This document shows positions 37,299-47,429 of a stretch of 64,000 bases of DNA, in pieces. The stretch is from DATFVA01 sp963774455. Its GTDB lineage: Bacteria > Bacteroidota > Ignavibacteria > Ignavibacteriales > Ignavibacteriaceae. The stretch is from assembly GCA_963774455.1 (NCBI GenBank), contig CAVZFD010000005.1:186001-250000 (forward strand), written 5' to 3'. The notes under the pieces were generated by a model. It did not search any database. It was not told where the DNA came from and saw nothing but the letters and a program-made list of their open reading frames with translations. The position numbers and the translations under genes are program-made. Position 1 is the first letter of the stretch. Every line of letters begins with the position of its first letter.

Positions 37299-38138
37299 TT
37301 AACCTTGTTCATCCCTTCTGTATTTTTTGAAGACAAAATAGAAAGTCGGCGTAAAAAAAATATTGACTAAGCCGGTTTTGTCGGCTGCAATAAACTTAAG
37401 TAAAGAAATTAAACCCGATTTTTTAAGAAAGGTATAAAGTGAGTTGTGAAAGTCACTCCATATAATACCGGAAGGATTAACAGATAACAGATCGACGATT
37501 TCCTTCGTTTTCAGTTGATGATTAAAATCTGAAAACAATTTCTTTATATCGTTAAGCGAAAGCAGTTCCGCAATATCATTTCTTTGCTGATCTTCCTTTC
37601 TGAAAATATTAAGGAAATATTTTTTAATAGCATCTCTTTTGCACAAGGATAGCAAAGGAATTCCCCAATGAGGATCAGCAACAATGTTAATGACTGAAAA
37701 TTTATTCGGAGTACTCAGGTAGATGATCCCGTAATCTTTAAGAACCCTCATTAATTCTGTCACGATAGGAGCTTTTCTCCCGGTATGTTCAATCACATCC
37801 TGCAGAATGATTAAATCGAAAGAAGAATTTTTAAATGGAAGGGATTCGACTGAACCATTTACCAGCGGATAATTTGCTTCAGATTCTTTCTGCCTGTTCA
37901 GTCGGAGCAGACTAATATCAAAACTGCATACATTATTTCCTTCTGAGAAAAGTGCGGCAGTACCTCCTTCACCTGAGCCAAGATCAAGTACCTTCAGCCG
38001 TTTGCAGACAATATCAGGTGATATCAGACTCAATACAATCTGCGCACGTTGCCTGGCAATCTGCCTGCCTTGCATCCATCTTTCATAATTGGGATGATCA
38101 GGGTTCAGCCAGGCTGGTATTTCCTGTTCTACTTCCAT
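37299..38138 (-). CDS. Class I SAM-dependent methyltransferase
   Basis: The 279-residue protein has the SAM-binding motif I VLDLGSGEGGTAALF near residues 49-63, a following acidic position (SFDISLL), LIILQDVIEHTG and the post-motif segment ELMRVLKDYGIIYLSTPN. These place it with Methyltransf_11/23-type enzymes. It overlaps the upstream glycosyltransferase gene by 10 bp, suggesting a shared role in modifying a polysaccharide or lipid; the substrate is unknown. Confidence 0.85.
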   Translation of the reverse strand: MEVEQEIPAWLNPDHPNYERWMQGRQIARQRAQIVLSLISPDIVCKRLKVLDLGSGEGGTAALFSEGNNVCSFDISLLRLNRQKESEANYPLVNGSVESLPFKNSSFDLIILQDVIEHTGRKAPIVTELMRVLKDYGIIYLSTPNKFSVINIVADPHWGIPLLSLCKRDAIKKYFLNIFRKEDQQRNDIAELLSLNDIKKLFSDFNHQLKTKEIVDLLSVNPSGIIWSDFHNSLYTFLKKSGLISLLKFIAADKTGLVNIFFTPTFYFVFKKYRRDEQG

Positions 38139-39199
38139 TGAGCTTTTCTGAATAATGCGTTAAAAACATTAACCATTATAAATACTTCACAGATAATGTC
38201 ATACCATAAGATTTCCGGCAGGCTAAAGTTATAACTAAACTTTTTCTGAATGTCTGATAATATCACTGCGTCTGTGAACAGCTTAATTATTATCAGCCAG
38301 AGAAACTGAACGTTAATTACCATTAACACCGGTGAAAACAGCATAAAAAGATTCAACAAATGCCAGAACCCCAATATAATCCTATGTTTAAAAAGATAAT
38401 GAAAGGAAGATTGAGTATGTCTTGTCTTCTGATTTAAATACGCCGATAAAGATAATGGAGTGCCTGAGAAAACCATCGCATCTTTATCATAAAACGCCTT
38501 AATTTTTAATTTATTTCTAACAGCCTCGCGGAGCAGCAGATCATCGTCCCCGCTAAGTGTATCCAGCGTATTACCATACCCTCCAATTTTGAAGAAAGCT
38601 TCTTTAGAAAATCCCATATTCCTGGCTGCAGCTGTATAGGGTAATCCAAGGGAAGCAAGACTAAAAGACAGGAAATGGTTCTTCAGATTTTCCATACAGG
38701 AAACGCTGCTGATAAAACTATTCCGCTTTCTGATCAGGGGGGCAGGCCCAAATATAAATTCATATCCCTGTTCAAACAATGAGGAAGAGGTATTCAACCA
38801 TCCGGGTGAAGGGAGGCAGTCTGCATCCGTAACCATAATAAAAGGATATTCGGATTCTTTTATTGCCTGCAGCAAAGCTCCTCTTTTACCGTGAATTGAT
38901 TTTACGCCGGCCTTGATTACTTTGAAGTTTCCACTGCTTTCTGAGGTTTTCCCTGCAGTCTCAAATGTGCCATCAACCGAGTTATCATCAACAATAATCA
39001 ATTCAAATTTTCCGGCAGGGTAATCTATATTTTTTACGGCTTTAATGAAGCCTTCCAGATTACTCATTTCATTCTTTGCTGCCGTCACAATTGAAATTTC
39101 CGCACTGCCCCAAGAGACTGAAATATCCCGAAGCAGCCTGATAAACCCCGCTGCAAGTACAAGCTGAACCAGCAGGTAGATAAAAGAGATAATAAGCAT
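38129..39199 (-). CDS. Membrane-associated family 2 glycosyltransferase
   Basis: The 356-residue protein begins with a membrane segment. A GT-A domain follows, with SIVTAAKNEMSNLEGF, LIIVDDNSVDGT, MVTDADCLPSPGW (DxD-like) and GDDDLLLREAV. Two or three membrane segments close the C-terminus. It resembles GT2 enzymes that act at the inner membrane. It overlaps the methyltransferase gene by 10 bp. Confidence 0.88.
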   Translation of the reverse strand: MLIISFIYLLVQLVLAAGFIRLLRDISVSWGSAEISIVTAAKNEMSNLEGFIKAVKNIDYPAGKFELIIVDDNSVDGTFETAGKTSESSGNFKVIKAGVKSIHGKRGALLQAIKESEYPFIMVTDADCLPSPGWLNTSSSLFEQGYEFIFGPAPLIRKRNSFISSVSCMENLKNHFLSFSLASLGLPYTAAARNMGFSKEAFFKIGGYGNTLDTLSGDDDLLLREAVRNKLKIKAFYDKDAMVFSGTPLSLSAYLNQKTRHTQSSFHYLFKHRIILGFWHLLNLFMLFSPVLMVINVQFLWLIIIKLFTDAVILSDIQKKFSYNFSLPEILWYDIICEVFIMVNVFNALFRKAQWK

Positions 39200-39660
39200 T
39201 AAAGAAAAATTTTCCTACTCCCAATTAATTAATAATCACCTAAAGATACAATTGTACTTAATATTACTCCAAATTGAGGTTTTGATTTATTACAATATCT
39301 GCCGTCATAGCACGACAGTATTGCCGGTCGTATTAATAATTTTTCAATCATAAAGAAAAATTTTGTTTTTTATAAAAAAAAATGATTATCTTAATATTAC
39401 CTTTGAAAATGAATAAATAATTGAGATTTGACAAATAAAGATTGATACTATTTCCCTTATCTTTTAATTTTTTCCAAGCAGGAATAACATTCTCCGGGCA
39501 CACTTCAGCTGCTTTTGCGATTCTTCGCATCTATTGCTCTCTGAGAATATAAATAATGTATTGAAACCGAACCCTGATCACTTGATAGAAGAAAATCATT
39601 TACGTATTAATGATCTAAATAAATAACTTACATGTTAAACCTATCTAATAAGGAGACCTT
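39200..39660. other. AT-rich gap upstream of the first Asp-box gene
   Basis: No credible gene is seen here. A 60-codon leftward frame at 39348-39530 has no family features. The last ~70 bp closely resemble the region just before the second Asp-box gene (AATCATTTA, then GATCT, then TAAGGAGACCTTATGAGGAG). The promoter of the first gene should lie here, but no clear promoter boxes could be assigned. Confidence 0.4.
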
Positions 39661-42513
39661 ATGAGGAGGCATTTACCGATAATTGTCATACTGGGTATTA
39701 TCGCAGTATGGACAATGAACTCATTTGCTCAAAATTCAGATCCAAGGATGTGGAGTATCCATTTCCCGAAAGAGGGACAGTTCTATGATGTTCCCCCGGG
39801 AAACCTTGAGTACAAAAATCCAAACACAAAACCTCTGATCTACAACTTCCGTGATCAGGTAGTAGAAGTACTGCCGAATTTCCGTGTTCATCCAAGTAAC
39901 GCTTCGCAGAGCGAAGTGCCTATTACACGAGGACTGGACCCGAATATTCTGTTTGCTTCAGCAAACGTTTTTATTTCAAGTTCGTTCTTCTTCAGTGAAG
40001 GTGTTTACGTATCCATTGACGGTGGAAATAACTGGTTCGGAAGCGATACCTGTACCGCTTCACCGATCTCAGACCATGGCGGTGACCCGGGTCCTGGCGT
40101 AGGTCCCGACGGAACATTGTACATGTCATACCTGCCGGGTTCATATAATTCAATTAAAGCCGCATATTCTTCAGATTACGGAGCTACCTGGTCAGCCGGC
40201 GCAGTTTTACAGTCAGGTTCGATGGATAAAAATCATACTGCTGTAGATAACACACCCGGAAGTCCCTACCTTGGTAATGCATATGTAACCTGGTCAGATT
40301 TCAGTCAGTCTGCTCCGTCGGCAACAGTTTCTTATTCAACTAACGGAGGAGTAAACTGGTCAGCATTCCAGCATATTAACACAAGCGCATCAGGACATTA
40401 TACACAGGGAGTTAATGGTGCAGTTGGCCCTGATGGAACAATATATGTCGCTTGGCAAAATCCTGTTGCAGCCGATCCTTTCACAGGAGATTTTGTTGGG
40501 TTAGGAAAGTCAACCGATGGCGGTGCTACCTGGACATACAACAATAATATTTACGACTGCAACGGTATCAGAGGCAGCCTTAACTTCCCCGGAGGCAGCC
40601 AGATCAGAGTTAACGATTTCCCCTGGATGGCGATCGATATTACCAGCGGTCCCAGGAATGGCTGGATGTACATAGTTACTGCTGAGAAAAACCTTGCTCC
40701 TGCCGGTTCAGATGCTGACGTTGTTATGCATGTTTCATCTGATGGCGGAACTACCTGGTCTGCCGGTATAAGGGTCAATCAGGATGCTCCGAATAACGGT
40801 CAGTACCAGTATATGCCCGCTGTTTGTGTAGGTGAAGACGGTGCTGTTAACGTAGTTTATTACGATACAAGGAATTCCGAACCCGTTAGCGGTCTGCCGG
40901 ATTCAGCTCAGGTTTATGTATCCAGATCAACTGACGGAGGCGTTACATTTGAAGACTTCCAGGTAAGTGATCACAGCTTCAGGCCGAAACCGATTTCAGG
41001 ACTTGCTGGCGGATACCAGGGAGATTACATCGGTATAGTGGAATCAAACGGTGTTGTTTATCCTTACTGGTGTGATGATATTACAGGTATCTACCAGGCA
41101 TGGACAACACAGGTTACCTTTGAGCCCCCTTGCACAATCGATGCAGCCTCTAATCCAAATCCTGTTAATGGAACTACCGATGTTGACATTAACCTTTCTC
41201 AGCTTACATGGGACAATGGAACAGGCGATAATGAAAACGAACTCTATTTCGGCACAAACCCTGCAACACTTGATCTTGTACAATCCGGTTCCCTTTCGAC
41301 ATCATGGAACATAGATCCCAGCTACCTGCCATTAGATTATTATACAACTTACTATTGGAAAGTTGTTGAAATCGGCGATACCTGTACTTCAAGCATTACA
41401 TTCCATTTCAAAACTATGCAGGATCCAAATTTCCATATGGTCTCAGATACACTCTATCCCCAGAGTGCTGACTATTGGACAGGGACCACTGACGGAACCA
41501 CAAAAACAGATATCAGTGAAGTAAGAACTATCGATCCTGAACTCGGATGGATGGCTTTTGATATCAGCTCTATTCCTAGCGATGCGACAGTCACTGGCAT
41601 ATCGCTTAATGGTTATGTGAATGCAACTAGCTGGCCATACTGGAGTGTAACTCCAATGCCTGATAATCCTGTAACAGGCAGTGCATCGACTATATACAGT
41701 GATGCATTGGCAGGATACGATCAGGGAATGGCATATGTTTATTCTGATGAATCTTCATCCTTTACAACAGGATGGCACACCTATTCGTTGGAAAATGGAG
41801 CTGTTTCTGATCTTCAGGCTGCTATCATCGGCTCACAAGGCTGGTTCGCTACCGGAATTGTTGACCGTGATTTCTCAACAAGCTACTATATCAACTTCGA
41901 CGGTTGGAACGAACCTAATGTTCCTTATATTGTAGTTGATTACTTCTACATTACACCTGTTGAGCTTTCCTCATTCACTGCTTCTGCTAATAATGGAACA
42001 GTTAATCTGAACTGGTCAACAGCTACAGAGACCAACAACAAAGGCTTCGAAATCGAACGTAAGTCAGCAAACGGTGAATACCAGAATGTTGGATATACAG
42101 CAGGTTTCGGAACAACAACTGAACCTAAGAGCTACACCTTCACCGATAATAAGGTTGAAGGAGGACAATATACATACAGGTTGAGGCAGATTGATCTGAA
42201 TGGTTCATCCTCTTATTCAAAAGAGGTTGAAGTTGAAGTTACTTCACCTAAGGTATTCTCTCTGGCTCAGAATTATCCGAATCCTTTCAACCCGACAACG
42301 CTTATACAATATTCAATTCCTGCTGAACAGCATGTGAAACTGAATGTTTATAACCTTCTCGGTGAAAAAGTTATGACTCTTGTTGACGGCTTACAGAAAT
42401 CAGGTCAGCATGAGGTCAGCTTTAATGCTTCCGATCTTGCGAGCGGAATTTATTTCTACAAGCTTGAAGCGGGAACACAATCATCCATAAAGAAGATGAT
42501 CTTAATGAAGTAA
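39661..42513 (+). CDS. Secreted Asp-box (sialidase-like) protein with type IX sorting domain
   Basis: The 950-residue protein has a signal peptide (MRRHLPIIVILGIIAVWTMNSFA|Q). A BNR/sialidase-like propeller carries several Asp boxes (STNGGVNW, STDGGATW, SSDGGTTW). A fibronectin-like segment follows near residue 490. The C-terminal Por secretion sorting domain starts at LAQNYPNPFNPTT and ends IKKMILMK. It is probably surface-bound or released. The catalytic residues of true sialidases are not evident, so enzymatic activity is unproven. AAGGAG precedes the ATG. It is a paralogue of the next gene. Confidence 0.85.
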   Translation: MRRHLPIIVILGIIAVWTMNSFAQNSDPRMWSIHFPKEGQFYDVPPGNLEYKNPNTKPLIYNFRDQVVEVLPNFRVHPSNASQSEVPITRGLDPNILFASANVFISSSFFFSEGVYVSIDGGNNWFGSDTCTASPISDHGGDPGPGVGPDGTLYMSYLPGSYNSIKAAYSSDYGATWSAGAVLQSGSMDKNHTAVDNTPGSPYLGNAYVTWSDFSQSAPSATVSYSTNGGVNWSAFQHINTSASGHYTQGVNGAVGPDGTIYVAWQNPVAADPFTGDFVGLGKSTDGGATWTYNNNIYDCNGIRGSLNFPGGSQIRVNDFPWMAIDITSGPRNGWMYIVTAEKNLAPAGSDADVVMHVSSDGGTTWSAGIRVNQDAPNNGQYQYMPAVCVGEDGAVNVVYYDTRNSEPVSGLPDSAQVYVSRSTDGGVTFEDFQVSDHSFRPKPISGLAGGYQGDYIGIVESNGVVYPYWCDDITGIYQAWTTQVTFEPPCTIDAASNPNPVNGTTDVDINLSQLTWDNGTGDNENELYFGTNPATLDLVQSGSLSTSWNIDPSYLPLDYYTTYYWKVVEIGDTCTSSITFHFKTMQDPNFHMVSDTLYPQSADYWTGTTDGTTKTDISEVRTIDPELGWMAFDISSIPSDATVTGISLNGYVNATSWPYWSVTPMPDNPVTGSASTIYSDALAGYDQGMAYVYSDESSSFTTGWHTYSLENGAVSDLQAAIIGSQGWFATGIVDRDFSTSYYINFDGWNEPNVPYIVVDYFYITPVELSSFTASANNGTVNLNWSTATETNNKGFEIERKSANGEYQNVGYTAGFGTTTEPKSYTFTDNKVEGGQYTYRLRQIDLNGSSSYSKEVEVEVTSPKVFSLAQNYPNPFNPTTLIQYSIPAEQHVKLNVYNLLGEKVMTLVDGLQKSGQHEVSFNASDLASGIYFYKLEAGTQSSIKKMILMK

Positions 42514-42572
42514 TTCATTGGTTCTCACGGGTTAAGATTAATAATTTTAACCTGATGTTGAAAAATTATGCA

Positions 42573-42605
42573 AAGGCTGCTCATTTTGGGCAGCCTTTTT
42601 TTGTT
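42573..42605 (+). terminator. Terminator after the first Asp-box gene
   Basis: An 8-bp stem AAGGCTGC (42573-42580) / GCAGCCTT (42590-42597) is followed by a run of T residues. The same stem reappears after the paralogous gene. Confidence 0.85.
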
Positions 42606-42909
42606 TAAATAAGAATTTTATTTTTTTGATATTAAAATTCATTATTTTAATTCAGTTTAATAAAATTGTGCTTAACCGGAAGTAACTTGTCAGACTTCGT
42701 TCAACCCTAATTATTGATATAAATATTCAAGCAAAGATTTAATATTAATGCACATCGCTGTTCCTGACACCATTCATCACAATTACTTCCTTAATGATGT
42801 TGTTAATATTGGAAATATTGAACGTTAACCCGCGAAAGAAAGAATCATTTATTAAAAAGATGATCTCGTTAATCAACTGTACATTAATCTCATCAAATAA
42901 GGAGACCTT
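42606..42909. other. AT-rich gap upstream of the second Asp-box gene
   Basis: No gene is seen. The last ~70 bp match the leader of the first Asp-box gene in pattern and end with the same ribosome-binding context (TAAGGAGACCTTATGAGGAG). The duplicated unit therefore includes its 5' leader. No promoter boxes could be assigned with confidence. Confidence 0.4.
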
Positions 42910-45720
42910 ATGAGGAGTCATTTACCGGTTATTGTTCTGCTTGCAGTAATGTGCACCTGGACAATGAATTTATTTGCTCAAAGTTCTTCGGATGATCCGC
43001 GATGGTCAAGACCGTCAATCGATCTTACGAATTCAGTTATTCAAAACAGCAAGTGGCAGCCTGCGCCTCAGGTTCACAGGCAGTATATCTTCAGAGATGT
43101 TGTTACCGATGTCAGTCCTAACTTCAGACCTTTTCCCACTACAAACACTACACAGTCGGAAATGAGTGTTGATGTTCACCCTACAGACGAAAACATGGTG
43201 TTCGGTTCCGCAAACGCCTCAAACTGGCCGGTTACAACCATATATGGAACTGGTGTATACTGGAGTTTCGATGGAAGTACAAGCTGGACAGGGTTTGACA
43301 ATCCTCCATTCGGAGTAAACGGCGGCGATCCGGCTTCGGTTATCGGTTTAAATGGTTATATGTATGAAGCCTACCTGACAGGGGGCTCATATGCAATAGG
43401 AATGGCTGTATCTACCAATAGCGGAAGTACATGGACAAATCATGTTGTAAATCCTACAGCTGGCGATGATAAAGAGCATATGATGGTGGATAAAACTGCC
43501 GGGAGTCCGTATGAAAACAATCTTTATGTTGTATGGACAAATTTTGCGGGAGCCAGCGAGGTGGTGCTCAGAGCTTCATCTGACTTTGGTTCTACCTGGG
43601 CCCCTTTGGTTAACCTTTCCGGAAGTATTACTCCATTAGGAACTGCCTTTGCACAGGGAGCAAACGTTCAGACAGGACCTAACGGAGAAGTGTATGCAAC
43701 TTATTGTGTATATGATGCTAACTGGACAGATGGTGAAGATGCTATTGGGTTTTCAAAGTCAACAGACGGCGGAGCTACATGGACAACCACCAGGGCGTAT
43801 GATCATGTTAATTTTGGAATCCGTGGAACTTTATCAAGCAAAGGTGGAATGAGAGTAAATTCATTCCCGAATATGGCAGTAGACAGATCCGGCGGTCCTA
43901 ACGACGGTACTATCTACATTTGCTGGCCCCAAAGAAATGTTGCTCCGGCAGGAAATGATCCTGACGTTGTAATGATAAAGTCAACCGACGGGGGAACAAC
44001 CTGGTCGGCTCCGTTTAGAGTAAATGATGATCCTCTGAATAATGGAAAAGATCAGATATTCCCATGGTGTACAGTTGACCAGTCGACTGGTCAGCTAATG
44101 GTAGTATTTTATGACAGCCGTAATGTAACCAACAACATGGCTGAGGTTTATATGGCTACATCTTATGACGGAGGAAATACATTTAACAATTTTGTTGTTA
44201 GTGATCAATCGTTTGTATTTGGTCCTATCTCAGGATTCGCAGGCGGTTACGGCGGCGACTATATCGGACTTGCAGCCGTTAATGATGTTGCGTATCCATT
44301 CTGGATGGACAGCAGGACCGGCAACTCACAGGGCTGGATGGCGAAAGTGACATTCGGAGCCCCGTGCCCTGTTGAAGCAGCTACAGATCCAAACCCGGCA
44401 AACGGTGCAACGGATGTTTCCAATATTCTTGCACAACTGAGCTGGACAAACGGAGCAGGAGCAGTCAGCAATGAATTATACTGGGGAACTGATCCCGGTA
44501 ACCTTACACTTGTTCAAAGCGGTAGTCTTGCAACAAGCTGGGATATTACAGGAGGACCCCTTCAGTATTCAACAAATTATTACTGGCGGGTAAGTGAAAT
44601 TGGTGATACCTGCAACCAGAACGGCGCCATCTGGAGCTTCACAACTGAACAGGATCCAAGTCTTGTTACTCTCTTCTTCGACGATTTTGAAAACGGTACT
44701 GATCTTTGGACTATAACCAATGACGGCGGTACCTGTGTTTGGGAGATATTTACTCCTCCGTATCCGAATACTTATACATTACCCTGCGGCGGGCAATGCG
44801 GCGGTGTTTTTGCTGCAGATGCTGATGAGTGCGGAAGCGGTACCTCACTGTTATCAACTGCTAAAGTAACAGATCCTATTAATGCAACCCAGTTTCAGAC
44901 TGTGACACTCGAATGGGATAATGACTGGAATGCTATCGGTTCCTCAGATTTTGCATATGTTGATGTAAGTACTGACGGAGGAACAACCTGGCAGAACGTC
45001 GTTACATTTAATGCTACAGATGTAACAAATACTCATGAAGTACACGATATTTCATCAATGGTTGCTCTTCAGAATTTTGAACTTAGATTTAAATCCGTTC
45101 AGCCCTCATGGGATTGGTGGTGGGCAGTAGATAATGTGCAGGTTGTAGCCTGGAACATGGTTCCGGTTGAACTTGTTTCATTTACTGCTTCAGCAAACAA
45201 CGGAAATGTTGTACTTAACTGGACAACCGCAACTGAAACCAATAACCGCGGATTTGAAGTTGAACGTAAATCTGAGAATGGTCAGTATCAGAAGGCAGGA
45301 TATGTTCCCGGATTCGGAACTACAACTGCTTCTAAGAGCTACACTTATACCGATGAAAATGTAGCTGCAGGTAATTATACCTACAGACTGAAACAGGTCG
45401 ATCTGGATGGTACCTCTAAATATTCGAATGAAGTTGAGGTGGAGGTGAATGTTCCTGCTAAGTTCGCACTGGAACAGAACTATCCTAATCCGTTTAACCC
45501 TACTACAATGATTAAATATTCCATTCCTCAGGATCAACAGGTAAAACTTAATGTTTACAACCTGCTCGGTGAGAATGTGATGACCCTCGTTAACCGTTTC
45601 CAGAAGGCGGGACAGCATGAAGTAAACTTCAACGCTTCCCAACTTGCAAGCGGTGTCTATTTCTACAAATTGGAGGCTGGCACACAGACCTCAATCAAGA
45701 AAATGATCCTGATGAAGTAA
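42910..45720 (+). CDS. Secreted Asp-box (sialidase-like) protein with type IX sorting domain, paralogue
   Basis: The 936-residue protein has signal peptide MRSHLPVIVLLAVMCTWTMNLFA|Q, an Asp-box propeller (STNSGSTW, SSDFGSTW, STDGGATW, STDGGTTW), a fibronectin-like region and a C-terminal type IX sorting domain (LEQNYPNPFNPTT to IKKMILMK). It differs from its neighbour mainly between the propeller and the sorting domain. Here a MAM-like or jelly-roll segment (FFDDFENGTDLWTITNDGG) replaces the other protein's segment. The pair looks like a tandem duplication followed by domain exchange. Confidence 0.85.
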   Translation: MRSHLPVIVLLAVMCTWTMNLFAQSSSDDPRWSRPSIDLTNSVIQNSKWQPAPQVHRQYIFRDVVTDVSPNFRPFPTTNTTQSEMSVDVHPTDENMVFGSANASNWPVTTIYGTGVYWSFDGSTSWTGFDNPPFGVNGGDPASVIGLNGYMYEAYLTGGSYAIGMAVSTNSGSTWTNHVVNPTAGDDKEHMMVDKTAGSPYENNLYVVWTNFAGASEVVLRASSDFGSTWAPLVNLSGSITPLGTAFAQGANVQTGPNGEVYATYCVYDANWTDGEDAIGFSKSTDGGATWTTTRAYDHVNFGIRGTLSSKGGMRVNSFPNMAVDRSGGPNDGTIYICWPQRNVAPAGNDPDVVMIKSTDGGTTWSAPFRVNDDPLNNGKDQIFPWCTVDQSTGQLMVVFYDSRNVTNNMAEVYMATSYDGGNTFNNFVVSDQSFVFGPISGFAGGYGGDYIGLAAVNDVAYPFWMDSRTGNSQGWMAKVTFGAPCPVEAATDPNPANGATDVSNILAQLSWTNGAGAVSNELYWGTDPGNLTLVQSGSLATSWDITGGPLQYSTNYYWRVSEIGDTCNQNGAIWSFTTEQDPSLVTLFFDDFENGTDLWTITNDGGTCVWEIFTPPYPNTYTLPCGGQCGGVFAADADECGSGTSLLSTAKVTDPINATQFQTVTLEWDNDWNAIGSSDFAYVDVSTDGGTTWQNVVTFNATDVTNTHEVHDISSMVALQNFELRFKSVQPSWDWWWAVDNVQVVAWNMVPVELVSFTASANNGNVVLNWTTATETNNRGFEVERKSENGQYQKAGYVPGFGTTTASKSYTYTDENVAAGNYTYRLKQVDLDGTSKYSNEVEVEVNVPAKFALEQNYPNPFNPTTMIKYSIPQDQQVKLNVYNLLGENVMTLVNRFQKAGQHEVNFNASQLASGVYFYKLEAGTQTSIKKMILMK

Positions 45721-45747
45721 AATTCATCCAGATTTGAAGTATTAAAG

Positions 45748-45778
45748 AAGGCTGCTCAGAAACGTGCAGCCTTTTTTT
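45748..45778 (+). terminator. Terminator after the second Asp-box gene
   Basis: An 8-bp stem AAGGCTGC (45748-45755) / GCAGCCTT (45766-45773) plus a T-tract, with the same stem as the terminator of the upstream paralogue. Confidence 0.85.
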
Positions 45779-45799
45779 ATTGAAGATCATGGTTGAAAG

Positions 45800-45856
45800 A
45801 TTTGGCGAATTGGGCGAATTTGGCGGATTTCCGAATTGAGCAAATTAGCGAAAGAT
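45800..45856. repeat. Low-complexity GCGAATT-type intergenic repeat
   Basis: Imperfect tandem words of the form GGCGAATTGGGCGAATTTGG occupy this stretch. The same word family, partly in inverted order, fills 58092-58224. Confidence 0.5.
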
Positions 45857-45985
45857 TAAAAAGTGCTATACACGATGCAGGATTACGGGATTAGGGAAAA
45901 TATTTTTATATTTTTGTATACAATATTAATAAGCTAAAAATCCAGGATATGAAAATAACATCTTTATTCTTACCTGCTGAGTATA

Positions 45986-47239
45986 TTGACAATTTCAATG
46001 AATGCCCAGAGTTTCTGGGAAAAAATTGACAGCCCCACCTCAAATAGATTAACATCGGTAGTGTTTATTGACAGTCTTAACGGATGGGCTGCAGGTGATT
46101 CCGGAATTATTATTCACACCCCTGACGGTGGAACAAACTGGGAAACCCAATATTATAATGATTCATTAAATATTGTGAATCTGTGTTTTTTAAGTGATCG
46201 GTACGGTTTTGCCTCCGCGGTCAGCAACATGTATGAGCCATTCGGTTCTTTTCTGTTGAAAACCACAGATGGAGGACTGAACTGGGAAGCTGAATATATG
46301 AGGATCGGTGAATTATTCGTGAATTATGTTCACTTCCTAGATTCTCTCAATGGTTTTGCAGCAGGCTATCCGGGATTTTTTCTGAGAACCTCGGACGGTG
46401 GAGGATCCTGGAGACCGGTAACCCGTGACTCATCAATTTTTGCAGGATATCCCCCTTATAAAATTAAATTTTATAATGCAACATATGGATATGCCTGCGG
46501 GGGTGTTCGTGATGTAACCGGTGTAATCTGGAGAACAACTGATGGAGGGTTTAGCTGGGATACTGTAGTGGATACGTCATCTGCTCCGCCGGAACCTCTG
46601 TTTGCAATCCAGATTTTTGATTCGCTGAATGTACTGGTAATGGGTGGTGATCCCGAATATGGTGCAAGTACGCTGAGAACTTCAGACGCTGGTAATTTCT
46701 GGGAGTACGAGACAATGGGCATTCTGTGGTACCCGGTTGAAGTGGGATTCAGAACAGCCTCAGAGGGATGGGCGCCTATGGGTCCCAAAATTGGATTTTT
46801 GTTTACTTCAGATTCCGGTGAGAACTGGTCATTAGTACCAACCCCTGATTCTGCATATGTAACGAATATTAATTTTCCCGATTCCTTACATGGATATGCA
46901 GTAGGAATAAATGGAACTATTATAAAATACACCTATCAGAAGCCAAATGAGGTCAAATCAGATGGTGGTGAGATCGAATCGTTTCACCTTGCCCAAAATT
47001 ACCCTAATCCTTTTAACCCGACGACGAGTATAAGCTACCGGGTGAGTTCGGCAGGAATGGTTTCATTGAAAGTGTATAACATACTCGGTAAAGAAGCCGC
47101 GTCCCTGGTTAATGAATATAAACCTGCCGGCAGCTACACAGTTGAATTTGACGGCAGTAATTTGTCAAGCGGCGTGTACCTGTACAGGATGAGGACAGGT
47201 GAGTATAGCGCGGTGAGGAAGATGATGCTTGTGAAATGA
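45986..47239 (+). CDS. Secreted YCF48/BNR-like repeat protein with type IX sorting domain (signal peptide frameshifted)
   Basis: The 417-residue frame has photosystem-II-stability-factor-like repeats (LNGWAAGDSGIIIHTPDGG, SLNGFAAGYPGFFLRTSDGG, LHGYAVGINGTI). A Por sorting domain runs from LAQNYPNPFNPTTSISYR to VRKMMLVK. The start available in frame is a TTG at 45986, inside what should be a signal peptide. An ATG at 45949 with AGGA upstream begins MKITSLF in another frame; one surplus base near 45958-45968 would join it to SYLLSILTISMNAQ. The intact product is probably 429 residues. Confidence 0.75.
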   Translation: MTISMNAQSFWEKIDSPTSNRLTSVVFIDSLNGWAAGDSGIIIHTPDGGTNWETQYYNDSLNIVNLCFLSDRYGFASAVSNMYEPFGSFLLKTTDGGLNWEAEYMRIGELFVNYVHFLDSLNGFAAGYPGFFLRTSDGGGSWRPVTRDSSIFAGYPPYKIKFYNATYGYACGGVRDVTGVIWRTTDGGFSWDTVVDTSSAPPEPLFAIQIFDSLNVLVMGGDPEYGASTLRTSDAGNFWEYETMGILWYPVEVGFRTASEGWAPMGPKIGFLFTSDSGENWSLVPTPDSAYVTNINFPDSLHGYAVGINGTIIKYTYQKPNEVKSDGGEIESFHLAQNYPNPFNPTTSISYRVSSAGMVSLKVYNILGKEAASLVNEYKPAGSYTVEFDGSNLSSGVYLYRMRTGEYSAVRKMMLVK

Positions 47240-47272
47240 GTATGGGGTAAGGCGCAGAGTGGGCTTCGAATT

Positions 47273-47311
47273 GAAGATTTAAAATTGAATATTGAATATT
47301 GAAGATTGAAG
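47273..47311. repeat. ATTGAATATTG-type intergenic repeat, left of the IS
   Basis: Short overlapping words (TTGAATATTGAATATTGAAG) lie directly left of the insertion sequence. An inverted counterpart lies to its right at 48829-48868. Confidence 0.5.
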
Positions 47312-47429
47312 ATCGGTAAATTAAGAAGGTCTCGCTTTCTAAAAGTGTTACTATCTTATGTATGGACTTTTAAAAGTCATTAAACTATAAGATTAGAAAA
47401 ATGAACATCATATTAGAAAGGAGACCTGT

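Noticed and set aside
39348..39530. A 60-codon leftward frame in the gap before the first Asp-box gene
   Set aside because: It has no ribosome site, no family motif and an AT-rich lysine/asparagine tail typical of chance frames; the region fits a promoter/leader better.
39661..45720. True sialidase activity of the Asp-box proteins
   Set aside because: Asp boxes alone mark a propeller fold; the arginine triad and FRIP-type motif of sialidases were not identified.
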